This document shows, in pieces, positions 6,579 to 13,470 of a stretch of DNA of 18,468 nt. Numbering within the stretch: position 1 is the first letter of the stretch; each line of letters opens with the position of its first letter. A program made the position numbers and the translations under genes. The stretch comes from an uncultured Candidatus Melainabacteria bacterium (GTDB lineage: Bacteria; Cyanobacteriota; Vampirovibrionia; Gastranaerophilales; Gastranaerophilaceae), in contig CAKUVB010000016.1 of the NCBI GenBank assembly GCA_934693215.1, forward strand, positions 1-18,468. Direction: 5' to 3'. The notes below the pieces were generated by a model, which saw nothing but the letters and a program-made list of their open reading frames with translations, made no database searches and was not told where the DNA came from.

Positions 6579-7248
6579 GCGAAAATCAATAATTTTATTA
6601 TCAGGTGGTCTAGATTCTCTTGTATGTTTAGGTGCAGTAAAAGAGGAGTATGGTGTAGAGCTTGCTTTAACATTTGATTATGGTCAAAAATCTGCAAAAC
6701 AAGAAATAAAAGCATCTAAAGAACTTGCTGAGTATTACGATATTAAGCATGAAATTATAGAGCTACCTTTTTTAAAGAATATTACAAAGACAGCGTTAGT
6801 TGATGACAAAGATATTCCTGAAAATGAACTTTATACAGAGCATAGTGCAAAAGCTGTATGGGTACCAAATAGGAATGGTTTGTTTTTAAATATCGCAGCT
6901 TGTTATGCTGATACGTATAATTACACTCATATTATATTTGGAGCAAATAAAGAAGAAGCTGTAACTTTTCCTGACAATTCGAGGAAGTTTACAGAAGTTA
7001 TTACTTCATGTTTCGAACATTCAACTCTATGTAATCCAAAGGTTGTTGCACCATTGATAAGCATGAACAAAAATGATATAGTAAAATTGGCTCTTGATAA
7101 GAATATGCCACTGGAATTAACAAGAAGTTGTTATAATGATAGCAAAACTAATTGTGGCAAGTGTGAATCTTGTAAACACTTGAAAGAGGCTTTAGAATTT
7201 AACGGGGATACAAAATATATAAAGGTTTTATTTGAAAATGAAAACTAA
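6571..7248 (+). CDS. queC: 7-cyano-7-deazaguanine synthase (preQ0 synthase)
   Basis: QueC converts 7-carboxy-7-deazaguanine to preQ0 using ATP and ammonia, a step of queuosine synthesis for tRNA. The 225-residue protein has the ATP pyrophosphatase P-loop SGGLDS (11-16), TFDYGQKS, the family block VPNRNGLFLNIAA, FPDNSRKF, and four zinc-ligand cysteines near the end (Cys187, Cys195, Cys198, Cys201 in SCYN-CGKCESC). All expected key residues are present. Two adjacent ATGs exist (6568 and 6571); the second is chosen because GAGG (6561-6564) is 6 nt away from it. The gene overlaps the HEAT gene by 8 nt, so the two are probably translationally coupled. The other preQ0 enzymes (queD, queE, folE) are not in this window. 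Confidence 0.95.
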   Translation: MSKRKSIILLSGGLDSLVCLGAVKEEYGVELALTFDYGQKSAKQEIKASKELAEYYDIKHEIIELPFLKNITKTALVDDKDIPENELYTEHSAKAVWVPNRNGLFLNIAACYADTYNYTHIIFGANKEEAVTFPDNSRKFTEVITSCFEHSTLCNPKVVAPLISMNKNDIVKLALDKNMPLELTRSCYNDSKTNCGKCESCKHLKEALEFNGDTKYIKVLFENEN

Positions 7249-7792
7249 ATTAATAGAAGAAGAAATTAAATATATTGGTTCACAACTTCAACCACATTGG
7301 ATATACAAAAATTTTAAACTACAAGGTGATGCTATAGTTGCATTTATTGGAGAATGTGAAGTTAAACTAACAGAAATGGTTGATATCGAGGACGTTATAA
7401 ACAACGAACCAATATATAGTAAAAGTATGCTTAGCTTTATAACTGAACAGTTCAATATAAACTTGGTAGAAGGTGTTTTTAGACAACGTCTATTAATATG
7501 TATAATCAAGGAATTGTTAGAAAAAAGAGGAGTTTTTGTTGTTAGAAATGGTGATGATTTGATGATAAACGGTAGAAAATTATCAGTATCTATAGCTACA
7601 AAATCTACAACATCAATACTTATTCATACTGGATTAAATATAGAATCTGAGGGTGCGCCTGTAAAAGCTTCTGGTTTAACAAGCGAACTTGGAATCACTG
7701 ATATAAGAGCTTTTGCTCAAGAAGTTATGACTGCCTATGCAGAAGAACTTAAAGATATAGAACTTGCAAGCACAAAAGTCCGAGGAGTTTAA
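7238..7792 (+). CDS. DUF366-family protein
   Basis: This 184-residue protein matches what I know of DUF366 (uncharacterised, found in archaea and some bacteria). Conserved-looking blocks are LQPHWIYKNF (17-26), AFIGECEV, MVDIEDV (47-53), RQRLLICIIKELLE (82-95), RNGDDLMINGRKLSVSIA (103-120) and GLNIESEGAP. The DDL-NGRKLSVS block resembles the NDI-GKKI-G lysine motif of lipoate/biotin ligases; that link is my inference. The gene overlaps queC by 11 nt, suggesting co-expression, but no role in queuosine synthesis is established. A TTG at 7232, two codons earlier, has a better spaced AAAGG and could be the start instead of the ATG. Confidence 0.8.
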   Translation: MKTKLIEEEIKYIGSQLQPHWIYKNFKLQGDAIVAFIGECEVKLTEMVDIEDVINNEPIYSKSMLSFITEQFNINLVEGVFRQRLLICIIKELLEKRGVFVVRNGDDLMINGRKLSVSIATKSTTSILIHTGLNIESEGAPVKASGLTSELGITDIRAFAQEVMTAYAEELKDIELASTKVRGV

Positions 7793-7794
7793 AC

Positions 7795-8481
7795 ATGGGG
7801 AATCAATATTATAAAAAGTACAATAAACAAGAAGAGGAAAAACCAAGCTATATAAAATTATTCTTTGGTGCATTTTTTATGATGCTAATACTTTTTGTTG
7901 TAATCGCAGTGCATTTATTTTCTAGTGTTGATACTGCAATAGGAGAAAATGATGAAGGCGATATTAAAGAATCTGGTTTAGGTGTTAAACATTTGATTGA
8001 TAGCCGTTTAAAATTTATTCAAATGGAAGATAATGATAAATTACCTTCTAATAAAGCTCCTAACATTATTCAATCTAGAGAAGAAGTTAATAATAATTCT
8101 TCAGAAGGAGAAGTTCAAACAAGAACTTTTGGAGGTCAAGATTATTCAAACCCTTATGCTGGTCATAATAGTTTTTCAGGAACAGAATCTTCTTATTCGG
8201 AAGGTAGCACTATAAAGCACCCCGTAGGAGTTTCTCAACAACCAGTATCAAGAGCGAACGTATATAAGGTGTACATTGGGTCTTATAGTACTTTAGAACA
8301 GGCTAGAGTTGCTCAAAATATTATTCAAGATGCTAATTTAGGTGTAACTTCATTTGTAAAAACTTCTAGTAGTGGTGCTTATACTATTCAGGTTGCTTCT
8401 TATACAGACCAAGCAAAAGCTACTGCTTTGGCTAATGAATTAAAAAGAAATCATTTTCCTGCAAGAATGGTTCAAGAGTAA
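7795..8481 (+). CDS. membrane-anchored SPOR-domain protein
   Basis: The 228-residue protein has a charged cytoplasmic N-terminus, one transmembrane helix (about 20-43) and a Ser/Asn/Gly-rich linker. A C-terminal SPOR domain (about 154-228) shows two typical half-repeats: YKVYIGSYSTLEQA and YTIQVASYTDQAKATALANEL. SPOR domains bind septal peptidoglycan stripped of stem peptides, so this is likely a periplasm-facing division or cell-wall protein (FtsN-like topology, although FtsN itself cannot be claimed). The ribosome site AGGAG (7783-7787) lies inside the end of the preceding gene, and the start is 2 nt after that stop. The tatD gene follows after 1 nt. Confidence 0.88.
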   Translation: MGNQYYKKYNKQEEEKPSYIKLFFGAFFMMLILFVVIAVHLFSSVDTAIGENDEGDIKESGLGVKHLIDSRLKFIQMEDNDKLPSNKAPNIIQSREEVNNNSSEGEVQTRTFGGQDYSNPYAGHNSFSGTESSYSEGSTIKHPVGVSQQPVSRANVYKVYIGSYSTLEQARVAQNIIQDANLGVTSFVKTSSSGAYTIQVASYTDQAKATALANELKRNHFPARMVQE

Positions 8482-8482
8482 T

Positions 8483-9241
8483 ATGGCATATTTAATAGAT
8501 ACACATGCTCATATCGATATGGCAGAAGATATAGATGCTGTTATAAAAAATGCTAATGATAGTAATGTAAAAAAGATAATTATTCCATCAGTAGAAGAAA
8601 AATATTTTGATAAAGTAATAAGTATTGCAGAAAGTCATGAAAATATTTTCTGTCAGTTGGGGATATTTCCTTCTGAGGCAAGGTCTTGGAGTGATAAAAC
8701 GGCTGATAATATAAGACGACTTGCGAAGAATGAAAAAGTTGTTGCTGTTGGCGAAGTTGGGTTAGATTATTATTGGGATAAGTCTTTTATAGATGAGCAG
8801 AAAAATATGTTTAAGGAACAGATTTTGTTAGCAAATGAGTTAGGCTTGCCTGTAGTTGTTCATGATAGAGAAGCACATAAAGATTGTATTGATATTTTAA
8901 AAGAATATAATAACGATTCAGATGTGTTGTTTCATTGTTTTTCAGGAAGTGTCGAAACAATGAAGGAATGTGTAAAAAATGGTTGGTATATTGCAATAGG
9001 CGGTGTTGTAACTTTTAAAAACGCAAAAAAAATAAAAGAGGTAGCAGTAGAAGTTCCTCTTGAAAGGCTTATGCTTGAAACGGATTCACCATATCTGACA
9101 CCTGTTCCATATAGAGGGAAGACAAACGAACCGGCTTATGTTAATTTTGTGGCAGAAGAAATAGCAAAGCTAAGAAATGATTCGGTAGAAAATATTATGA
9201 AAATTACATCAAGTAATGCAGAGAAGGTGTTTGGGATTTGA
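8483..9241 (+). CDS. tatD: TatD-family metal-dependent DNase
   Basis: The 252-residue length is normal for TatD, a TIM-barrel metal hydrolase with 3'-5' exonuclease and general DNase activity. Predicted metal ligands are all present: His8 and His10 (DTHAHID), Glu91 (GEVGLDYYW), His127 (VVVHDREA), His151 (LFHCFSG) and Asp201 (LETDSPYLTP). One oddity is Phe62 in LGIFPSEA, where the family usually has GIHP. The substrate is uncertain, because TatD paralogues differ in activity. The gene starts 1 nt after the SPOR gene and overlaps tlyA by 4 nt. Confidence 0.93.
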   Translation: MAYLIDTHAHIDMAEDIDAVIKNANDSNVKKIIIPSVEEKYFDKVISIAESHENIFCQLGIFPSEARSWSDKTADNIRRLAKNEKVVAVGEVGLDYYWDKSFIDEQKNMFKEQILLANELGLPVVVHDREAHKDCIDILKEYNNDSDVLFHCFSGSVETMKECVKNGWYIAIGGVVTFKNAKKIKEVAVEVPLERLMLETDSPYLTPVPYRGKTNEPAYVNFVAEEIAKLRNDSVENIMKITSSNAEKVFGI

Positions 9242-10062
9242 AAAAAGAACGATTAGACAAAATACTTGTAGATTTAGGTTATTTTGAAAATAAAAGCAAG
9301 GCTTCGGCTGCTATTATTGCAGGTGATGTAAGGATAGGTGATGAAAAAATTACAAAGGCTGGTTATCAATTAGACCCTTCAAAAGAATATGAATTTGTTA
9401 TAAAAACAATGCCGTATGTTTCTAGAGGTGGGTTTAAACTTCAAAAAGCTCTTGATACGTTTGAATTTTCACCAAAAGATAGAATATGTTTTGATGCAGG
9501 TGCTTCTACCGGAGGATTTTCTGATTGTTTATTACAACGTGGGGCAAAGTTTGTTTATGCCGTAGATGTCGGGTATGGGCAGTTAGCTTGGAAAATCAGA
9601 AATGATGAAAGAGTGAAAACTATAGAAAAAACAAATTTGAAAATATGTACACCTGATTCTATCTATGAAAACAATGAAGAATGGGCTGATTTATTAGTTT
9701 CTGATTTGTCATTTATTTCTTTAGAGCGAGTGCTACCAAATTTAAAAACACTTTTGAATCCAAATTTCCATGAAATGATTTGTTTGATAAAGCCACAATT
9801 TGAAGCAGGTAAAGAATATATTGAAAAGGGTGGTGTGGTTAGAAACCCTCAAACTCATATAATGGTAATTAATAAAGTTGTTGAATGTGTACATTCGCTA
9901 AATTACAAAATTGTAGGATTAACACATTCTTCTATAAAAGGGCCTGCCGGAAATATTGAATATTTGATTTATTTCACGACAAAAGATGTAGAAGAAATAG
10001 AACTTGATATAAATTCTATAGTAGAAAAGGCTCATTCAGAATTAAATTCGCATAAACATTGA
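9238..10062 (+). CDS. tlyA: TlyA-type rRNA 2'-O-methyltransferase (S4 + FtsJ)
   Basis: The 274-residue protein has an N-terminal S4 RNA-binding domain (about 3-60) and an FtsJ-like SAM-dependent methyltransferase domain. Visible motifs are YVSRGGFKL (60-68), the SAM loop FDAGASTGGFSDCLL (85-99), AVDVGYGQLAWK, SDLSFISL (155-162) and IKPQFEAGKE (184-193). A likely K-D-K-E catalytic set is Lys67, Asp156, Lys185 and Glu241. In mycobacteria TlyA methylates 16S and 23S rRNA; whether both are targets here is unknown. The start is a TTG overlapping the tatD stop (TTGA), with GAGAAGG 10 nt upstream, the usual look of coupled translation. It is the last gene of the cluster, and no clear terminator follows. 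Confidence 0.93.
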   Translation: MKKERLDKILVDLGYFENKSKASAAIIAGDVRIGDEKITKAGYQLDPSKEYEFVIKTMPYVSRGGFKLQKALDTFEFSPKDRICFDAGASTGGFSDCLLQRGAKFVYAVDVGYGQLAWKIRNDERVKTIEKTNLKICTPDSIYENNEEWADLLVSDLSFISLERVLPNLKTLLNPNFHEMICLIKPQFEAGKEYIEKGGVVRNPQTHIMVINKVVECVHSLNYKIVGLTHSSIKGPAGNIEYLIYFTTKDVEEIELDINSIVEKAHSELNSHKH

Positions 10063-10081
10063 AGAGTAGTCTAAATAAGGC

Positions 10082-10111
10082 TTGTAGCTTGTTGTTATCA
10101 TAAGTTATAAT
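10082..10111 (+). promoter_or_regulatory. likely speD promoter
   Basis: TTGTAG (10082-10087), an 18-bp spacer and a perfect TATAAT (10106-10111). It would give a leader of about 100 nt, containing a T9 run (10154-10162), before speD. Confidence 0.5.
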
Positions 10112-10212
10112 TTTTTTGTTAAACAAATCTTAATTAAAAAGGTAGCAAATTTATTTTTTTTTGATGTTTATTATACAATAATAAATGTTGATAGTTTTAT
10201 GAAAGGAGTCCA

Positions 10213-10227
10213 ATGAATTGGAAATAG
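10213..10227 (+). other. four-codon mini-ORF overlapping the speD start
   Basis: An ATG 4 nt after the GGAG of the speD ribosome site opens a frame encoding M-N-W-K and a TAG. It overlaps the speD TTG start (10218) in another frame. It may be chance, or it may compete for the same ribosome site. Confidence 0.25.
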
Positions 10228-10655
10228 CAAATAACTTTAATACAAAAGATGAACACTTGGGAAGACATGTATTAGCAGAGTTTTATGACTGTGACCCTAA
10301 TATTTTAAATAATAAAGACAGAATTGAAAATAATATGGTAGATGCGGCAATTGAATGTGGAGCAACTGTTGTTCAAAAATGTTTCCACATGTTCTCACCA
10401 TTTGGTGTTAGTGGAGTTGTTATCATTGCTGAGAGTCATTTATCAGTACACACATGGCCAGAATTGGGCTATGCCGCAGTGGATTTGTTTACTTGTGGTA
10501 ATAAATGTGACCCAAAAGTTGCTTATGAATTTTTGAAGAAAAAATTTAATTCTAAAAATGCTTCATTTACTCAATTAAACAGAGGTATTTTGAATCATGA
10601 AACAATGCAACTTACTCACAAAACATTTGAATTAGCTCAACAAATTGAAAGTTAA
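10218..10655 (+). CDS. speD: S-adenosylmethionine decarboxylase proenzyme (SpeH/short SpeD type)
   Basis: The 145-residue protein matches the short bacterial form of the pyruvoyl enzyme that makes decarboxylated SAM for spermidine synthesis. Key pieces are GRHVLAEFYDCDP (15-27), the self-cleavage site AESHLSVHTWPE with Glu72/Ser73 (Ser73 becoming the pyruvoyl group), His78, and Cys93 in DLFTCG. The Ser, His and Cys keep the spacing of the Thermotoga enzyme. The start is a TTG with AAAGGAG 9 nt upstream. No ATG exists in frame before residue 40, which would cut the conserved N-terminus. A better placed ATG in another frame is listed separately. Spermidine synthase is not in the window. Confidence 0.94.
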   Translation: MEIANNFNTKDEHLGRHVLAEFYDCDPNILNNKDRIENNMVDAAIECGATVVQKCFHMFSPFGVSGVVIIAESHLSVHTWPELGYAAVDLFTCGNKCDPKVAYEFLKKKFNSKNASFTQLNRGILNHETMQLTHKTFELAQQIES

Positions 10656-10673
10656 GTTTTAGTTATAGATATA

Positions 10674-10713
10674 CTACATAAAACCACCAAAATGTATTGG
10701 TGGTTTTATGTAG
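10674..10713. terminator. long perfect inverted repeat after speD
   Basis: CTACATAAAACCACCAA (10674-10690) and its exact inverse (10697-10713) give a 17-bp stem with a 6-nt loop. The only T run (TTTT, 10704-10707) is inside the right arm, so termination is likely but not textbook. It separates speD from the next small gene. Confidence 0.6.
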
Positions 10714-10729
10714 ATTTAAGGATAATTTT

Positions 10730-10918
10730 ATGGCAAGAGTTTTAGTATCATTATCTCCTGATTTTTTAAATACAATTGATACATTAGCAGAAGAAGAACA
10801 CAGAACACGTAGTGAATTAATTAGAGAGGCTCTTAGAACTTATATGAGAAGAAGCAAGTATATTAATACTGCTAAAGCTGATAATAATGCCTCTACGCTT
10901 GATTCTTTGCTAGATTAG
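10730..10918 (+). CDS. ribbon-helix-helix (CopG-type) DNA-binding protein
   Basis: This is a 62-residue protein. The N-terminal strand ARVLVSLSPDFLNTID and the helices LAEEEHRTRSELIREALRTYMRR are the standard ribbon-helix-helix pattern of CopG/MetJ-type repressors, which bind DNA as dimers through the strand. A short charged tail ends in LDSLLD. The ATG at 10730 is chosen because AAGGA (10718-10722) lies 7 nt upstream. The domain is often an antitoxin, but no toxin gene is adjacent: the next gene is convergent. A stand-alone regulator is therefore more likely. The 3' end overlaps the convergent response-regulator gene by 4 nt. Confidence 0.85.
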   Translation: MARVLVSLSPDFLNTIDTLAEEEHRTRSELIREALRTYMRRSKYINTAKADNNASTLDSLLD

Positions 10919-12201
10919 TATTTTATTTGATTAACAAAATATTCAACCCACTTGATGATAGTTGCAATTTCATAAGGTTTTGGGATATATAAATCTGCTC
11001 CTGAATTTAGGACTAAAGTTTTGTCGTGAAAAACAGATGTTGCAATTATTTTTGCGTTGGCAAATTCTTGATGAGTTCTTAATTGAGAGCATAGTTCTAA
11101 ACCTTTTTTGTCATCACCGGCATCTAATAAAATAATTGAAGGGTGACAAAGCTCAGCTTCTTCTAATGTAGAGACAACGTCATAACCTTGTAACTCTAGT
11201 GTTGTGCGTAATAATAATTCAAGAGCTGAATCTTTTTCAAAAATAGCAATTTTGTTGTTAAATCTATCATTAGAGATAGAGTTTTCACCAGCAAGTTTTG
11301 GTCTATCTACAACGTAATTAGATTTATAAGGTAGTTTTGCAAGGGCTTTAACTTGATACAGTTTGGATAAAAGCTTTTCTGCATCATTATAAGATTCAAA
11401 CTTGCTTAAAACAACACCAATAGAAATAGATAAAAATTGAACCCTTATGCCTGCATATTCATCACCCTGTAAAAGCATATAACCACGTTTAAAATCTTCG
11501 TTGGAATAAAACTTTGGAGCGATAGTGTCAAATGCAAAGCTTAAAAAAGATGCAATTTTTTCAGCTGATGCAGGGTGCGTGATTATTAAAAACTCATTGT
11601 CTGAGATTTGGCTTAAAAAATCATTATCTGTAAGAGTTGATTTCATAATAGCAATAAAAGCTTGAACAACTCTGTCTGTTGCTAGTTCAGTATAGACTTC
11701 TTTGTATGGCAAAAAATTATCAATACTGATGAGTAGAGTTGCCCATTCAGAATTCTTTGCAAGTGTTCGTTTTATTGCTCTTAGTGAATATTTTTTGTTA
11801 GGTAAAAGGGTCTTATTATCAAGATTAGATTCAATTTCTCTGCGTAAATGAGCTTTTATTCTAGTTTTAAATTCTTCAATATTAACAGGCTCGCTAATAA
11901 AATCATCAGCACCACTTTCTAACACTTTTATTCTGTCATTCAAATCAGCTGATTTTGAAAGTGCTATGATAATCGGACGCATATTGTATGTTAAAACTCG
12001 AATTTTGTTGCAAAAATCTTCAAGAGGTTCAGAAATGCTATCAGAAATTATAATCATGTCAGGTTCATTTTCTTGTATAAACTTGAATGCGTTCATCATG
12101 TTGTTGACGATAATAACTGATGAATTAGAAGTTTCTAAAGCTTTTTTATACTTGATAGAAAGTTCTTTACGTTTATCTATAATTATTGTGTTACAGAGCA
12201 T
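10915..12201 (-). CDS. response regulator, REC - degenerate GGDEF-like - REC
   Basis: The 428-residue protein has a first receiver domain (about 3-118) with Asp54 as the likely phospho-acceptor. The usual DYI-KP lysine is replaced (DFISEP, Glu104), so signalling may be impaired. The middle (about 130-300) looks like a GGDEF diguanylate-cyclase fold with the signature replaced by SDNEF (200-204), so cyclase activity is unlikely. The second receiver (about 316-428) has Glu322, Asp324, Asp360 and Lys408 and looks intact. Output is probably protein-protein or degenerate nucleotide sensing; no DNA-binding domain is present. The ATG overlaps the histidine kinase gene by 19 nt, with GAGGA 9 nt before it, so the two are co-transcribed partners. 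Confidence 0.88.
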   Translation of the reverse strand: MLCNTIIIDKRKELSIKYKKALETSNSSVIIVNNMMNAFKFIQENEPDMIIISDSISEPLEDFCNKIRVLTYNMRPIIIALSKSADLNDRIKVLESGADDFISEPVNIEEFKTRIKAHLRREIESNLDNKTLLPNKKYSLRAIKRTLAKNSEWATLLISIDNFLPYKEVYTELATDRVVQAFIAIMKSTLTDNDFLSQISDNEFLIITHPASAEKIASFLSFAFDTIAPKFYSNEDFKRGYMLLQGDEYAGIRVQFLSISIGVVLSKFESYNDAEKLLSKLYQVKALAKLPYKSNYVVDRPKLAGENSISNDRFNNKIAIFEKDSALELLLRTTLELQGYDVVSTLEEAELCHPSIILLDAGDDKKGLELCSQLRTHQEFANAKIIATSVFHDKTLVLNSGADLYIPKPYEIATIIKWVEYFVNQIKY

Positions 12202-12890
12202 TTTACATGATCCTCAATATTATAAATCGGGAATTTAACCTCAAATTCCACACCTTTTTCTAGATTTTTAACAGCTATAGAGCCTCGCATTTTCTCAATA
12301 AGTGTTTTTGTTATATATAATCCTAATCCACTACCTTGAATTTTGCGTGTTAGTGGATTGTCAATGCGTGAAAATTTTTCAAATATTTTTTCTTTATCTT
12401 CTTCTTTTATACCTATTCCTTCATCTTGTACTTTAATAGATACTTCTTTATCGGTGTGAGATGTAATTATGGTTATATCAGTACCTTCGTTAGAGTATTT
12501 TGCAGCATTTTCAATTAAATTAATCATAATTTGTTGAAATTTTTCTAAATCAACAGATATTGTAGGGTTAGATTTGTCAAAATTCGGTATAAATCTGTGA
12601 TTAGCATATTGCTGATGAACTATTTGAATAATTGGTAATATAGATGTGTTTACGTTTATATTTTTTAGAATAATAGATTCATTCGGAAGTTTTGTAACAG
12701 ATAAAATGTTTTCGACAAGGTTTATTAGACGATTTGACTGTTCCTCAATAATTCCAATGAACTTTTTTTTAGCTTCTTCATCAAGCTTATCCCATGATGA
12801 TAACATAGTTTGTGCAAACCCCCGAATACTTGTTAAAGGAGTTCTTAACTCGTGTGAAACTGTTGAAATAAAATCATCTTGCTTTGTCAT
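12183..12890 (-). CDS. soluble histidine kinase core without sensor domain
   Basis: The protein is 235 residues from the ATG at 12890. It consists almost only of HisKA (FISTVSHELRTPLTSIRGFAQ, phospho-accepting His13) and HATPase_c. The ATPase boxes are visible: N box LIENAAKYS, G1 DEGIGI, F box IFEKFSRID and G2 GSGLGLYITK. There is no membrane helix, PAS or GAF domain, so the signal input must come from another protein. The upstream sequence is promoter-like, not a lost sensor region. TATAAT with an extended TG motif ends 6 nt before the ATG and no ribosome site is seen, suggesting a leaderless mRNA. A TTG at 12908 would add six residues but lies within that promoter. Confidence 0.9.
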   Translation of the reverse strand: MTKQDDFISTVSHELRTPLTSIRGFAQTMLSSWDKLDEEAKKKFIGIIEEQSNRLINLVENILSVTKLPNESIILKNINVNTSILPIIQIVHQQYANHRFIPNFDKSNPTISVDLEKFQQIMINLIENAAKYSNEGTDITIITSHTDKEVSIKVQDEGIGIKEEDKEKIFEKFSRIDNPLTRKIQGSGLGLYITKTLIEKMRGSIAVKNLEKGVEFEVKFPIYNIEDHVKCSVTQ

Positions 12891-12896
12891 ATCGAG

Positions 12897-12905
12897 ATTA
12901 TAGCA
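12897..12905 (-). promoter_or_regulatory. extended -10 promoter of the kinase/regulator pair
   Basis: On the minus strand TGC-TATAAT (12905-12897) is a perfect extended -10. A -35 is poor. Six nucleotides separate it from the ATG. Confidence 0.6.
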
Positions 12906-12972
12906 CAAATTTTATAAGACAGATAATATAATATCAAATACTTTGTTGGTATTATAGGCAAGAAAAGGTTAT

Positions 12973-13000
12973 TTGTGTTAGAAAGTAGTCAAATTAGAAT
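12973..13000 (+). promoter_or_regulatory. promoter of the small nucleotidyltransferase gene
   Basis: TTGTGT (12973-12978), a 16-bp spacer and TAGAAT (12995-13000), 21 nt before the ATG. Confidence 0.45.
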
Positions 13001-13021
13001 ACATAAAGAAAGTTATAGATA

Positions 13022-13312
13022 ATGCTTAGTTTAAAAGATGAGTATTTACAAGAATTGAAAGATATCTTTTATAGATATTGTCCAAAAGCTGAAATTTGGG
13101 CTTATGGTAGTAGATTAACTGGAGATTGTCATTCAGGCAGCGATTTGGATTTGATAGTAAAAAGTTTTAATGATAATAATAAACATCTGTATGAATTGAA
13201 ATCATTACTTAATGACAGCAATATCCCGTTTATAATTGATATTAATGAATTTGATAAATTGCCTGATTATTTTCAGGAAGAAATAAAAAAGAGATATATA
13301 AGAATATTCTAA
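13022..13312 (+). CDS. MNT-type minimal nucleotidyltransferase domain protein
   Basis: The 96-residue protein is a stand-alone nucleotidyltransferase domain of the Pol-beta superfamily. It has the helix-turn signature AYGSRLTGDCHSGSDLDLIV, with Gly29-Ser30 and the metal-binding Asp41 and Asp43, and a third acidic residue, Asp73, in FIIDIN. Minimal nucleotidyltransferases are usually antitoxins of HEPN toxins and AMPylate their partner. No HEPN gene is next to it here (the neighbours are the kinase promoter and a terminator plus tRNA), so it is an orphan or its partner lies elsewhere. The ribosome site is weak (AAAGAAAG). Confidence 0.85.
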   Translation: MLSLKDEYLQELKDIFYRYCPKAEIWAYGSRLTGDCHSGSDLDLIVKSFNDNNKHLYELKSLLNDSNIPFIIDINEFDKLPDYFQEEIKKRYIRIF

Positions 13313-13345
13313 AATAGGCTAGAAATATTACAATTTTAATATAAC

Positions 13346-13377
13346 AAAAAGAGTTTCACTTTTGTGAAACTCTTTTT
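13346..13377. terminator. bidirectional terminator between the nucleotidyltransferase gene and tRNA-Leu
   Basis: AAAAAGAGTTTCAC (13346-13359), a TTTT loop, and the exact inverse (13364-13377). The A and T tracts on the two sides allow it to end both the plus-strand gene and the minus-strand tRNA transcript. Confidence 0.9.
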
Positions 13378-13383
13378 AAAAAC

Positions 13384-13470
13384 TGCCCTTGGCCAGACTT
13401 GAACTGGCACCGAGGGATAACCCCGATTGGATTTTAAGTCCAACGCGTCTACCGATTCCGCCACAAGGGC
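13384..13470 (-). tRNA. tRNA-Leu (anticodon UAA)
   Basis: On the minus strand the 87-nt gene has acceptor stem GCCCTTG/CAAGGGC, D arm GCGGAATCGGTAGACGC, anticodon stem TTGGA/TCCAA with loop CTTAAAA (anticodon TAA, forward 13434-13436), a long variable arm (CGGGG-TTAT-CCCTCG region) and T arm GCCAG-TTCAAGT-CTGGC, then discriminator A. The long variable arm and discriminator A fit leucine. CCA is not encoded. The terminator 13346-13377 follows. Its 5' side carries the tandem 108-bp repeat. Confidence 0.95.

Noticed and set aside
10697..10918. TTG start extending the ribbon-helix-helix protein by 11 residues
   Set aside because: The extension lies inside the inverted-repeat hairpin; ATG 10730 has a proper ribosome site and matches the family's N-terminus.
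10730..10918. Toxin-antitoxin module
   Set aside because: The ribbon-helix-helix gene has no toxin gene on either side; its downstream neighbour is a convergent response regulator.
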